19,430 bases of DNA from Verrucomicrobia bacterium TMED40 (GTDB lineage Bacteria > Verrucomicrobiota > Verrucomicrobiia > Opitutales > Seribacteraceae). The notes below the pieces were generated by a model that did not search any database, was not told the DNA's origin, and saw only the letters and a list, made by a program, of their open reading frames with translations. Made by a program: the position numbers and the translations under genes. The stretch is from assembly GCA_002167605.1 (NCBI GenBank), contig NHCT01000001.1:36529-55958 (forward strand). Direction: 5' to 3'. Positions 6,578 to 17,330 of this stretch are shown in pieces; the stretch's first letter is position 1; every line of letters starts with the position of its first letter.

Positions 6578-8746
6578 ATGATTGCTGTTCCGATGATTCG
6601 TAAAAGCGAAAACGCAACTCCCTTCAAGCCTGCCGAACCTCGGTACTTCAATCGGGAGTTAAGCTGGCTCGCATTCAATGAACGGGTCCTTGATCAGGCC
6701 TTTTCCGAAAAATATCCTTTACTTGAAAGAACCCGTTTTCTTTCTTTCGTGAGTTCAAATCTCGACCAGTTCTACGAAATCCGCGTGGCTGGACTGATGC
6801 AAAAGGTCGATGCCGGAATCACTCGACGCAGCTTGGACGGCACGCTGCCGCAAAATCTCCTTAATGAGGTAAGAGAGCGGGCTCACCTTATGTCCCAAAG
6901 GGAATATGACTGCTGGAGAAATCACCTCTTGCCCGAGTTGACCAAGAATTCAATTCGCTTCAAGCAGATCGACAAGTTGACCAAGGAAGAGTTCCTGTGG
7001 GTTCGCGCCTACTTCCGAAGGGAAGTGTATCCGGTTCTCACGCCCCTTGCGATTGATCCGACCCACCCGTTTCCGCTGATTCTAAACAAATCCTTAAACC
7101 TTTTCGTTGCCCTAAGAAACCGCAGGAAAAAGAAAGCTCCACCATTGATGGCCATTGTCCCAGTGCCGAGAATCCTTCCTCGCTTGGTGCAAGTTGAGGG
7201 CAACCGAGGCAAGGGTGAAACTTTTGTGTTTCTCAGTGATGTAGTGAAACATTTCGTATCAGATTTATTCCCGGGCCATGATGCGGTCGGAGTATGGGCT
7301 TTTCGGATCACCCGAAACAGTCACCTTTATGTGGATGAAGAAGAAGTGGAGAACCTTCTTTCATCGATCGAGGAAGAGCTCCACAACCGGAGAAAAGGAG
7401 CTGCGGTCCGACTGGAAATTGACGAGGATGTAGATGAGGGAATCCTCAACCATCTCCTTTCAGCTATAGGTCTGGAGGAACAAGACGTTGTTAGGATCAA
7501 CGGACCGATCAATTTGTTCAGGCTTATGAAGTTGCATGACATGGTGGATCGGCCGGATTTAAAATTCCCTGCATTCGAAGCACATACTCCACAACTTCTT
7601 GCGGAAAGAAAAAACCTTTTCAAGCAAATCGCTAAAAAGGACTTTCTTCTCCATCACCCCTACGACTCCTTTACTCCTATCGTAGACTTCCTGAAAGCAG
7701 CAGCCGAAGATCCGGAGGTTTTTGCAATCAAACTCACCATTTATCGGACTAGTGGAGATTCACCCATCATTCAAGCCCTGATGGATGCAGCCCGAAACGG
7801 TAAGCAAGTAACTGCTCTCGTTGAGCTCAAGGCCCGCTTTGATGAGGAAGCGAATGTTTTATGGTCCCGGAGGATGGAGGAGGTCGGGGTTCATGTGGTT
7901 TATGGGTTGTCCGGTCTTAAGACTCATTGCAAATGCTGTCTCGTGGTGCGGAGGGAGAAAAACAAGTTAAGGCGCTATGCCCATTTAGGCACCGGCAACT
8001 ATAACCCGAGTACCGCAAAGAGTTATACGGACTACAGTTTATTCACCGCCAAGGCAGCCTATACCGCGGACCTGGCCAATCTCTTTAACACTTTGACCGG
8101 ATACACCCGCAAACCCAGTTTCAGGAAGATTCTCGTCGCCCCTTACACGCTACACGATGAGGTGATCCGAATGATCAGGGAGGAAAGCAAGGCCGCCAAG
8201 TCAGGGAAAGAAGGAAGAATCTTGATTAAAGTCAACAGCTTGGTGGACCCTCAGTCCATTAATGAACTCTACCTTGCCTCTCAGGCAGGGGTACGAATTG
8301 ACTTGATTGTACGTGGTATCTGCGGGCTCATTCCAGGAGTCAGGGGATTGAGTGAAAATATCCGGGTAATCAGCTTGCTGGGTAGGTTTCTGGAACACAG
8401 TCGAGTGTTTCATTTCCGGAACGCTCCTGTTGGAAAAAGAACTTTCCTGGGGAGCCCGGATTGGATGCCGAGAAATTTTTTCAGAAGAATCGAAGTTGCT
8501 TTTCCAGTCGAAGACCCAACCGAAGAAGCCAAGATCATGGAATCGATGGAAGCATTTCTGAGAGATAATGAATTCTCCACTCACTTGAAGAGCAAAGGGC
8601 AGTATATTCAGCCTTCAAAAAGAAGAAGGCCTTTCTCCGCCCAGGGGCACTTTATTTCCTGCAGTATGAATGAAGCGGCAAGCAAACAGGACAGCGATTC
8701 AGGAAGTTCTTCCCGAAAAACCGAGAATCAAAGCAAAGGCGACTAG
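6578..8746 (+). CDS. ppk: Polyphosphate kinase 1
   Basis: Ppk1 reversibly transfers the gamma phosphate of ATP to inorganic polyphosphate through a phosphohistidine. At 722 residues it has the usual four-domain size. The N domain opens with PRYFNRELSWLAFN and FVSSNLDQFYEIRVAG, both hallmarks. The head domain follows, with YPVLTPLAIDPTHPFP near 151-166. In the catalytic C1 domain the autophosphorylated His450 is in GLKTHCKCCLVVRR and the second conserved His469 in YAHLGTGNYNP. The C2 domain contains the LYLASQAGVRIDLIVRGIC and GSPDWMPRNFFRRIEVAFP segments. The last ~35 residues are polar and lie beyond the usual domain end. ATG at 6578 is used; a second in-frame ATG lies 15 bases on, and neither has a clear ribosome binding site. 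It is divergent from ssrA. No ppx or pho gene is adjacent. The 3' end overlaps a small antisense ORF. Confidence 0.96.
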   Translation: MIAVPMIRKSENATPFKPAEPRYFNRELSWLAFNERVLDQAFSEKYPLLERTRFLSFVSSNLDQFYEIRVAGLMQKVDAGITRRSLDGTLPQNLLNEVRERAHLMSQREYDCWRNHLLPELTKNSIRFKQIDKLTKEEFLWVRAYFRREVYPVLTPLAIDPTHPFPLILNKSLNLFVALRNRRKKKAPPLMAIVPVPRILPRLVQVEGNRGKGETFVFLSDVVKHFVSDLFPGHDAVGVWAFRITRNSHLYVDEEEVENLLSSIEEELHNRRKGAAVRLEIDEDVDEGILNHLLSAIGLEEQDVVRINGPINLFRLMKLHDMVDRPDLKFPAFEAHTPQLLAERKNLFKQIAKKDFLLHHPYDSFTPIVDFLKAAAEDPEVFAIKLTIYRTSGDSPIIQALMDAARNGKQVTALVELKARFDEEANVLWSRRMEEVGVHVVYGLSGLKTHCKCCLVVRREKNKLRRYAHLGTGNYNPSTAKSYTDYSLFTAKAAYTADLANLFNTLTGYTRKPSFRKILVAPYTLHDEVIRMIREESKAAKSGKEGRILIKVNSLVDPQSINELYLASQAGVRIDLIVRGICGLIPGVRGLSENIRVISLLGRFLEHSRVFHFRNAPVGKRTFLGSPDWMPRNFFRRIEVAFPVEDPTEEAKIMESMEAFLRDNEFSTHLKSKGQYIQPSKRRRPFSAQGHFISCSMNEAASKQDSDSGSSSRKTENQSKGD

Positions 8747-8845
8747 GAATACTCCGACTCCGATGACCGGATCGCGAGAGAGGCAAAGCACCACTCCTAG
8801 AACACATAAGGTGGGAGCAAGAGGGCGTTTCCAATTGAATTTCAT
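8699..8845 (-). CDS. Small hydrophobic protein downstream of the TonB-like gene (48 aa)
   Basis: A 48-codon minus-strand frame from ATG 8845 to TGA 8699 encodes a basic start (MKFNWKRPLAP) and then two hydrophobic runs (LCVLGVVLCL and VIGVGVFLVAFALILGF) split by SRDPV. This is the pattern of a two-pass mini membrane protein. The ATG lies 13 bases after the TonB-like stop codon on the same strand, as expected for the last gene of that operon. It overlaps the 3' end of ppk by 48 bases in antisense. No Shine-Dalgarno sequence is evident, but several real genes here also lack one. I do not recognise a family. It may be a chance ORF; position and composition are the only support. Confidence 0.45.
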   Translation of the reverse strand: MKFNWKRPLAPTLCVLGVVLCLSRDPVIGVGVFLVAFALILGFSGRTS

Positions 8846-8858
8846 GAGCAATCTTTGC

Positions 8859-9662
8859 TTAGTTTACCCGGAAGGGAATTTCAAGTGCCGAACTCAATTG
8901 ACCTCCGGGAGGTGGCCCGAAATTTCCGGCCTGTCGTGCCACCTCGAGGACCAGGCGATCCAAGGAAGGGTTTCCCGAAGAACGCGATATTTTGGGAGAA
9001 ACCAAGCTTCCGGATGAAGAAATCCGAAAACCAAGCCGAACTTCCCCCCCGGAAACGAGGTTCGCTTCGGTCAACATGGCTCTCCATACACCTTCGAGCT
9101 TCAACTTTATGCGAGCCAAATAACGGTTCATCTCACTAGGAGAAACCGAAGAAGATGAGGAATCCGCCTGGGATAGTTTGATCGGCGGAAGTTTGAAATT
9201 ACTTGTGTTAATAGAAACCCTCGGTGCCTGAACCACAGGCTTTGGCTTAACTAATTTGGGTTGGGTGATTTTGTTTTGCTTCCTAAATTGATCAAAGGAG
9301 ATGGTTTTAGGCTTCGAAGGTGGAGTCGGTTTCGGCCTTGGCGTAGGCTTGGGCTTTGGGGGAGGGGGTTGCACCACAGGCTTGGGCGGAGGAGGTTGAG
9401 TCACCGGTTCAGGTGGGGGTTGGGTGGGTGTTGGAATGGGGGCCAGTTTTTTAGCCGGAGGCGGTGTAGCTTCGACCATAGGAACAATTGGAGCTGGTTG
9501 CGGAGAAGGGGATGCAGCGGAAAGCTCGAAAACATGAACCACTTCAGGATCCTTCTCGCAACTCGGAAAAAGTCCGAAAACAAATAGGGAGCAAGCTAAG
9601 ACGAGATGCCCCACGAACGCATAACGAAATACGCGACCTTCACTTTTGTTTAGTCCTAACAT
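8859..9662 (-). CDS. TonB-family energy transducer-like protein
   Basis: TonB/TolA-type proteins span the periplasm and couple inner-membrane proton flow to outer-membrane receptors. This 267-residue protein has a short cytoplasmic start and one hydrophobic anchor (residues ~13-32, YAFVGHLVLACSLFVFGLF). A long proline/lysine-rich spacer follows (~50-135, blocks such as QPPPPKPVVQPPPPKPKPTP). The C-terminal domain (~190-267) has VWRAML, GGEVRLGFRISSSGSL, SSGNPSLDRLVLEVAR and FGPPP, in the order of the TonB/TolA C-terminal fold. I prefer ATG 9662; a GTG at 9701 would add 13 residues before the anchor. No exbB/exbD or tolQR homologues are in the window, so the motor partners lie elsewhere. The alpha/beta hydrolase lies 68 bases upstream on the same strand. 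TonB-like is secure; TonB versus TolA role is not. Confidence 0.85.
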   Translation of the reverse strand: MLGLNKSEGRVFRYAFVGHLVLACSLFVFGLFPSCEKDPEVVHVFELSAASPSPQPAPIVPMVEATPPPAKKLAPIPTPTQPPPEPVTQPPPPKPVVQPPPPKPKPTPRPKPTPPSKPKTISFDQFRKQNKITQPKLVKPKPVVQAPRVSINTSNFKLPPIKLSQADSSSSSVSPSEMNRYLARIKLKLEGVWRAMLTEANLVSGGEVRLGFRISSSGSLVSPKISRSSGNPSLDRLVLEVARQAGNFGPPPGGQLSSALEIPFRVN

Positions 9663-9730
9663 TTTCCCATCTTTATTACCTGCGAGCGCCCGCAACCACA
9701 CCTATAAGCTAATTGGGAGCAGGAAGGAAA

Positions 9731-10534
9731 TCAACCCTCAACACGGGCTTTAAGAAAATTACGAATAGAGGACTGGTAGAGCTTCCCCCCAGTTTCTAGA
9801 AGATTGTTGTGCTCCCCCTCTTCAATCTTCAAGAATTCCTTAGGTTCGGGAAGGGCCTTGAAAATGCTAACTCCCTGACGATAAGGAATGACTTCGTCAT
9901 AGTACCCATGCACGACAAGAGAAGGGCACTTGATTTCCTGAACATGCTTATAGTTGGGGAAACGGTCCCATGGGAAAAAAGGAATCTGAGTAATGGAACG
10001 GAACGCCGAGAGAAAAGGAGATTCTAAAATTATTCCGCCCACAGGCTTGGTCGCAGCCAAATGAGTGGTTGGCCCGGTACCAAGAGAACGTCCCCAGGCA
10101 ATTACTCGGGTAGAATCCCTGTTTAGAGTTTCCACCAGATGTTCATACACTGCGGAAATGCCTTCATGACAGCCGGTTTCACTTGGTTTGCCTTCGCTAA
10201 GTCCGTAACCTGGGTAATCGAACGCGATGATTTCCCAACCTGGCTCCTTCCATGAAAGTAGAAGATCTTTGAGCATACCGATGTCTTCCCCATTCCCATG
10301 ACTGTAAATAATACTCAGACTAGGGTTTGGGGACTTCAGATGAAGGCAGTGCACTTTCTCTCCATTTTCAAGTTCAAGAACGAGGTTCGAAAAATCGGTC
10401 CCATATGAGGCAGGGCGGGGGACCGGGAAAAGCATACGATCGGCAAATACCCAGGCAAGTCCGCAGAAAACCAAGTAAATGCAGAAAAAAAGAAAGGCGA
10501 AACGAGCCCACGGAATATTCATGAATTCATCCAT
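9731..10534 (-). CDS. Membrane-anchored alpha/beta hydrolase (ABHD17/BEM46-like)
   Basis: This is a 267-residue serine hydrolase with an N-terminal transmembrane anchor (residues ~9-30, WARFAFLFFCIYLVFCGLAWVF). Visible fold elements are the oxyanion HGNGED (79-84), DYPGYGLSEG (106-115), the nucleophile elbow WGRSLGTG (Ser150), the acid in VVHGYYDEVIP (Asp213) and the base in EEGEHNN (His242). The triad is complete, so the enzyme should be active. The family includes esterases, thioesterases and depalmitoylases, and the substrate cannot be named. ATG 10534 is used; an alternative ATG at 10522 differs by four residues. It is divergent from ugd across 72 bases and is followed by the TonB-like gene, possibly in one transcript. 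Confidence 0.88.
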   Translation of the reverse strand: MDEFMNIPWARFAFLFFCIYLVFCGLAWVFADRMLFPVPRPASYGTDFSNLVLELENGEKVHCLHLKSPNPSLSIIYSHGNGEDIGMLKDLLLSWKEPGWEIIAFDYPGYGLSEGKPSETGCHEGISAVYEHLVETLNRDSTRVIAWGRSLGTGPTTHLAATKPVGGIILESPFLSAFRSITQIPFFPWDRFPNYKHVQEIKCPSLVVHGYYDEVIPYRQGVSIFKALPEPKEFLKIEEGEHNNLLETGGKLYQSSIRNFLKARVEG

Positions 10535-10606
10535 ATTCTAAAGCATTGATTCTTCATTGATAATTATGCAATCGCAAGAAACTAAATATTTTGCTTAGGT
10601 CTTTGA

Positions 10607-11971
10607 ATGAAAATTTGTTGTATAGGAGCCGGCTATGTCGGTGGTCCCACTATGGCTATGATAGCGAATAAATGCTCAGATGCCACAGTCACAGTAGTCG
10701 ACTTAAATGAAAGTCGGATTGCGGATTGGAATTCGGATAAACTCCCGGTGTACGAACCGGGCCTGCTCGAAATCGTTCAATCATCCAGAGGTAAAAACCT
10801 GTTTTTCAGTAGCGAAGTTAAGAAAAATGTGCGGGATGCTGAAGTTATCTTCATCAGCGTCAATACACCGACCAAACAATATGGCTCAGGTGCCGGCCAA
10901 GCCGCTGACCTCAGGTATGTGGAATCCTGTGCCCGGATGATCGCTGAAGTGGGCGGCGGCAATAAGGTCGTGGTTGAGAAATCGACCGTGCCCGTAAGAA
11001 CTGCTCAGATGGTCAAGGAAATCCTCAATGCTTCCGGGAATGAATTCACCTATCAGATTATTTCCAACCCGGAATTTCTCGCCGAAGGTACCGCTATGGC
11101 TGACCTCGAAAACCCGGATCGGGTCCTAATTGGAGGAGAAAGTACGAAGGAAGGTCAGGATGCGGTTCAAAAGATTGTCAACTTATACGCAACTTGGGTG
11201 GATCGTGAGAAAATTATCACCACCAACTTGTGGTCATCTGAGTTATCTAAACTGACCGCCAATGCCTTTCTCGCCCAAAGAATATCGAGTATCAATGCAA
11301 TCTCTGCCCTGTGCGAGGCAACCGGAGCCAATGTCGATGAAGTGGCCCGAGCCATCGGTAGTGACTCAAGGATTGGCCCAAAGTTCCTGAAGAGTTCAGT
11401 GGGTTTTGGAGGTTCTTGCTTCCAGAAGGACATTCTCAACCTTTCCTATTTATGCAGGCATTTTGGTCTTCCCGAGGTCGCCCATTACTGGGATCAGGTC
11501 ATCATTATGAACGACTTCCAGAAAGAACGGTTCGTACAAAGGATTCTCAATCAAATGTTCAACACCGTATCGGGTAAAAAGATTGCGGTGCTTGGTTACG
11601 CTTTCAAAAAGGATACCAATGACCTGAGGGAATCCCCTGCAATTGCAGTTTGTAAACGCCTCCTTGAAGAAAAGGCTTCGATTCGGCTTTATGATCCGCA
11701 GGTGAGTGAAGGAGCTATCCGGGAATCCCTCCAAATGGAGGATGGTGATCACTGGGGTACGCTCACTTTTTGCGATTCAATCGAAGAAGCATGCCTTGAG
11801 TCAAATGCCATTGCTTTGCTTACCGAATGGGAAGAGTTCAAGGATCTTGATTTTCAAAAAATATATCAATCCATGGAAAAGCCGGCTTATATCTTTGATG
11901 GTCGAAACCTCCTCAACCTTCGAGAGCTCGAGGAAATTGGGTTCCGAGCCTTCGGAATCGGGCAAGCCTGA
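10607..11971 (+). CDS. ugd: UDP-glucose 6-dehydrogenase, animal-like type
   Basis: The enzyme oxidises UDP-glucose to UDP-glucuronate with two NAD+, providing precursors for capsule, exopolysaccharide or glycosaminoglycan-like sugars. The N-terminal Rossmann domain begins at once with KICCIGAGYVGGPTMAMIA, then VDLNESRIADWNSDKLPVYEPGL. VEKSTVPV and ISNPEFLAEGTA are family motifs. The central dimerisation helix (SSELSKLTANAFLAQRISSI, Lys215) leads to the catalytic Cys271 in SSVGFGGSCFQKDILNL. The C-terminal UDP-binding domain has GYAFKKDTNDLRESPAI. At 454 residues, with these exact motif wordings, it resembles metazoan UGDH more than the ~390-residue E. coli Ugd. An AGG lies about 9 bases before the ATG. 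No glycosyltransferase genes are adjacent. It ends 6 bases from the convergent nusB stop. Confidence 0.93.
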   Translation: MKICCIGAGYVGGPTMAMIANKCSDATVTVVDLNESRIADWNSDKLPVYEPGLLEIVQSSRGKNLFFSSEVKKNVRDAEVIFISVNTPTKQYGSGAGQAADLRYVESCARMIAEVGGGNKVVVEKSTVPVRTAQMVKEILNASGNEFTYQIISNPEFLAEGTAMADLENPDRVLIGGESTKEGQDAVQKIVNLYATWVDREKIITTNLWSSELSKLTANAFLAQRISSINAISALCEATGANVDEVARAIGSDSRIGPKFLKSSVGFGGSCFQKDILNLSYLCRHFGLPEVAHYWDQVIIMNDFQKERFVQRILNQMFNTVSGKKIAVLGYAFKKDTNDLRESPAIAVCKRLLEEKASIRLYDPQVSEGAIRESLQMEDGDHWGTLTFCDSIEEACLESNAIALLTEWEEFKDLDFQKIYQSMEKPAYIFDGRNLLNLRELEEIGFRAFGIGQA

Positions 11972-11977
11972 TATTGT

Positions 11978-12439
11978 TCAGACTGCAGGTTTGCGAGCAG
12001 GTCTATCGATCTGCTCCAAAGCCTTATCCAAAACGCCGTTAAGGAACTTCTTTGAGTTCTCGGAGGAGAATTCCTTACCAATCTCCAAGGCCTCGTCAAT
12101 GATTACCACGGGCGGAACATCCAACCGGTACTTAATCTCATACAAAGCGAGTCGTAAGAGTGCCAGATCCGCTTTAGCGATTCTACTAAAATCCCAGTTT
12201 GTCACGATTTCCTGGATGATGGAGTCGAGGATTTTAATCTTATCAAGAACCCCATCCACCAGCTCAAAGGAGTAAGTGTAATAATCCTCATCATGCTCTA
12301 GGCGGTCGATGAATTCAGCTAAATCCTCGTGGAGACGATCGGTTGGATTAAGCTCCCATTGAAAAAGAAATCGGAAAGCAGTGGCACGGTTTTGCCGCCG
12401 CTGACTCCAGTTCGGGTTTGTGATTAAATCTTCGTCCAT
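11978..12439 (-). CDS. nusB: Transcription antitermination factor NusB
   Basis: NusB, with NusE (S10), binds boxA RNA and prevents premature termination in rRNA operons. The 153-residue all-helical protein shows the family pattern: RRQNRATAFRFLFQWEL near the start, ELVDGVLDKIKILDSIIQEIVTNWDFSRIAKADLALLRLALYEI in shortened segments (the central LVDGV, WDFSRIAKADLALLR and ALYEI blocks), then PPVVIIDEALEIGKEF and KKFLNGVLDKA. The gene overlaps the end of ribH by 16 bases, so translation is likely coupled. ribH-nusB adjacency is widespread in bacteria and supports the call. Its stop lies 6 bases from the convergent ugd stop, leaving no room for an intergenic terminator. Confidence 0.95.
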   Translation of the reverse strand: MDEDLITNPNWSQRRQNRATAFRFLFQWELNPTDRLHEDLAEFIDRLEHDEDYYTYSFELVDGVLDKIKILDSIIQEIVTNWDFSRIAKADLALLRLALYEIKYRLDVPPVVIIDEALEIGKEFSSENSKKFLNGVLDKALEQIDRPARKPAV

Positions 12440-12897
12440 TTTTCGTAAAGTTGTGCCATATGCAAAGCCGATTGAGCGAATTCCTTGCCCCGATCGAGGC
12501 TTCCGGTGATTCGCTCTTCGGCAGACCTCAAGTCATCGGTTACGACTATTCCATTTATAATGGGCACACCACGATCAATTACAAGTGACTGGATTGCATG
12601 ACCGGCGGACTCCGCCACCAAGTGATGGTGAGAGGTGCTGCCCTTGATCACCACACCCAATGCAATAAGACAGTGAAAGGTACGGCCTTCCAGCATGAGT
12701 TTTAATGCTGCTGGAAGCTCATGAGCCCCAGGAACCCTCTCCATGATGACTTCCTTTGGTACACCCGTGAAATTCAAAACCTCACAAACTCGAGACTGCA
12801 AGGCATCGCACAGAGTTTTATTGTAAGATGCAGTGACAATACCAAACTCAAAACCTGCAGGATCAATTGCCGTGAATGCCGGGGTATCTTCGCTCAT
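12424..12897 (-). CDS. ribH: 6,7-dimethyl-8-ribityllumazine synthase
   Basis: RibH condenses 5-amino-6-ribitylamino-uracil with dihydroxybutanone phosphate in the penultimate step of riboflavin synthesis, usually as an icosahedral or pentameric shell. Family features in 157 residues are GIVTASYN (19-26), PGAHELP (56-62), CLIALGVVIKGSTSHHH (catalytic His at 90, family form GAVIRGETPHF), PIINGIVVTDD, and the C-terminal helix with RGKEFAQSALHM. The usual AGNKG wording of that helix is changed to DRGKE. Its ATG is 1 base after the ribBA stop, and AAGGAT just upstream serves as ribosome binding site inside the end of ribBA. It supplies the product of the neighbouring RibB activity with its next enzyme. 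Confidence 0.95.
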   Translation of the reverse strand: MSEDTPAFTAIDPAGFEFGIVTASYNKTLCDALQSRVCEVLNFTGVPKEVIMERVPGAHELPAALKLMLEGRTFHCLIALGVVIKGSTSHHHLVAESAGHAIQSLVIDRGVPIINGIVVTDDLRSAEERITGSLDRGKEFAQSALHMAQLYEKWTKI

Positions 12898-12898
12898 T

Positions 12899-14023
12899 TC
12901 AATCCTTGGACAGAAGCATACGATCGGTGATCTCTAAACCGTAGCCCTCGAGCCCTACAACTTTCCTTTGGTCTCTAGAGATTAATTTGAGTTTCTTAAT
13001 GCCAAGTGCAACTAAGATTTGAGCCCCGATCCCATAGTCACGAAAGTCCATCTTTGGGGGTTCGGTATCTTTAGATCGAGGATCCTTGACTTTACTCCAC
13101 CTGTCAAAATCGGGCCTGCGGGGCTCCATATACAAAAGTGCCCCCTTCTTTTGCCTGGCGATTAGGTCGAGGGATTTCTTGATGGTGCCAGAACTCCCGG
13201 AAGTTTCCTCAAAACCCAAAGCATCCCTCAATGTGTCTGCAGTTTGAACCCGAACAAGGGTAGGGGTGCGGGTTGAAAATTTACCCAAGGTTAACGCATG
13301 ATGGATGCGTCCATCAAGAATACTGCGAAAAACTCGCAATTTAAAGTTTCCAGATGGGCAAGGAAAATCAGATTCCGAAATTTGTTCAATCAGTTTTTCT
13401 CGTTTATGACGGAACTCAATGAGTGAAGCGATGGAGATGAGTTTTAATCCCCATTTTTTCTTTAAACGATTCAGGTCGGTCAGCCTGGCCATACTCCCAT
13501 CCTTCTTGAGGATTTCGCAAATGACACCACTCGGGTGCAAGCCAGCAAGTGAAGCCAAATCCACCGCAGCCTCGGTATGACCAGCCCGCTCCAAAACACC
13601 TCCTGGCCTTGCTCGGAGGGGAAAAACATGCCCGGGTTGGACGAGTGAATCAGGAGACGAATCCGGATTAGCAAGAATATTAATGGTAGTGGCACGGTCG
13701 TAGGCACTGATACCCGTGGAGATTCCCTCTGCTGCGTCAACCGACACAGTAAAATCAGTTTTTTGAGCTTCCCGGTTGTGCGGCACCATACTTGAAATAC
13801 CAAGGCGGGATAGCTGGTTACTGAGCAAAGGGACGCAAATCAGGCCTCTCGCATGCAGAATCATGTGATTGATTGATTGAGGAGTAGCCTTGGAAGCCGC
13901 CATAACCAAATCGCCTTCATTTTCGCGGGATTCGTCATCCGTTACAATTACCATGTTTCCCTTGGCAATCTCACCAAGTGCATCCTCTACGGGATCGAAG
14001 GCTGTCTTTGTTTGATTTGGCAC
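12899..14023 (-). CDS. ribBA: 3,4-dihydroxy-2-butanone-4-phosphate synthase fused to a degenerate GTP cyclohydrolase II domain
   Basis: Residues 1-205 form a complete RibB domain, which makes DHBP from ribulose 5-phosphate: TDDESRENEGDL (28-39, acidic metal site), KTDFTVSVDA, TTINILANP, PGHVFPLRARPGGVLERAGHTEAAVDL (His149, Glu151). Residues ~215-374 align with GTP cyclohydrolase II by FSTRTPTLVRVQT and, at the end, DFRDYGIGAQIL and VVGLEGYGLEI. However, the zinc cysteines and DCG motif are replaced (TLRDALGFEETSGSSGTIKK), and the RQEGRGIGL catalytic segment is gone. The C-terminal half is therefore expected to be inactive. Such RibB with a RibA-like tail (RibBX type) is known in proteobacteria. 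The start is GTG at 14023, fixed by an in-frame TAA two codons upstream. ribH follows after 1 base, and no FMN riboswitch is seen in the 84 bases upstream. Confidence 0.93.
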   Translation of the reverse strand: MPNQTKTAFDPVEDALGEIAKGNMVIVTDDESRENEGDLVMAASKATPQSINHMILHARGLICVPLLSNQLSRLGISSMVPHNREAQKTDFTVSVDAAEGISTGISAYDRATTINILANPDSSPDSLVQPGHVFPLRARPGGVLERAGHTEAAVDLASLAGLHPSGVICEILKKDGSMARLTDLNRLKKKWGLKLISIASLIEFRHKREKLIEQISESDFPCPSGNFKLRVFRSILDGRIHHALTLGKFSTRTPTLVRVQTADTLRDALGFEETSGSSGTIKKSLDLIARQKKGALLYMEPRRPDFDRWSKVKDPRSKDTEPPKMDFRDYGIGAQILVALGIKKLKLISRDQRKVVGLEGYGLEITDRMLLSKD

Positions 14024-14107
14024 GGTTTAAATTATCTCAATGTGATAGGATACGGACTAACGCAAGATCCTCAACGCAATTCACACAAAGATAGAGTTTG
14101 TTTAGGC

Positions 14108-17295
<3,188 letters not shown>

Positions 17296-17330
17296 GCCCA
17301 CCACAGCAAGTTCCCCTTAAATTTGATTAA

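Noticed and set aside
6381..6581. 66-codon plus-strand ORF across the tmRNA 5' half
   Set aside because: The region is explained by ssrA structure and promoter; the ORF has no protein-like features.
9300..9530. G-rich tandem-like repeats on the plus strand
   Set aside because: They are the antisense of the proline/lysine spacer codons of the TonB-like protein, not a DNA repeat element.
11706..12275. 189-codon plus-strand ORF over the ugd end and nusB
   Set aside because: It overlaps two well supported genes in other frames, and its Ser/Arg-rich product has no recognisable features.
14024..14107. Possible FMN riboswitch ahead of ribBA
   Set aside because: The 84 bases are too short for an RFN element and show none of its conserved segments.
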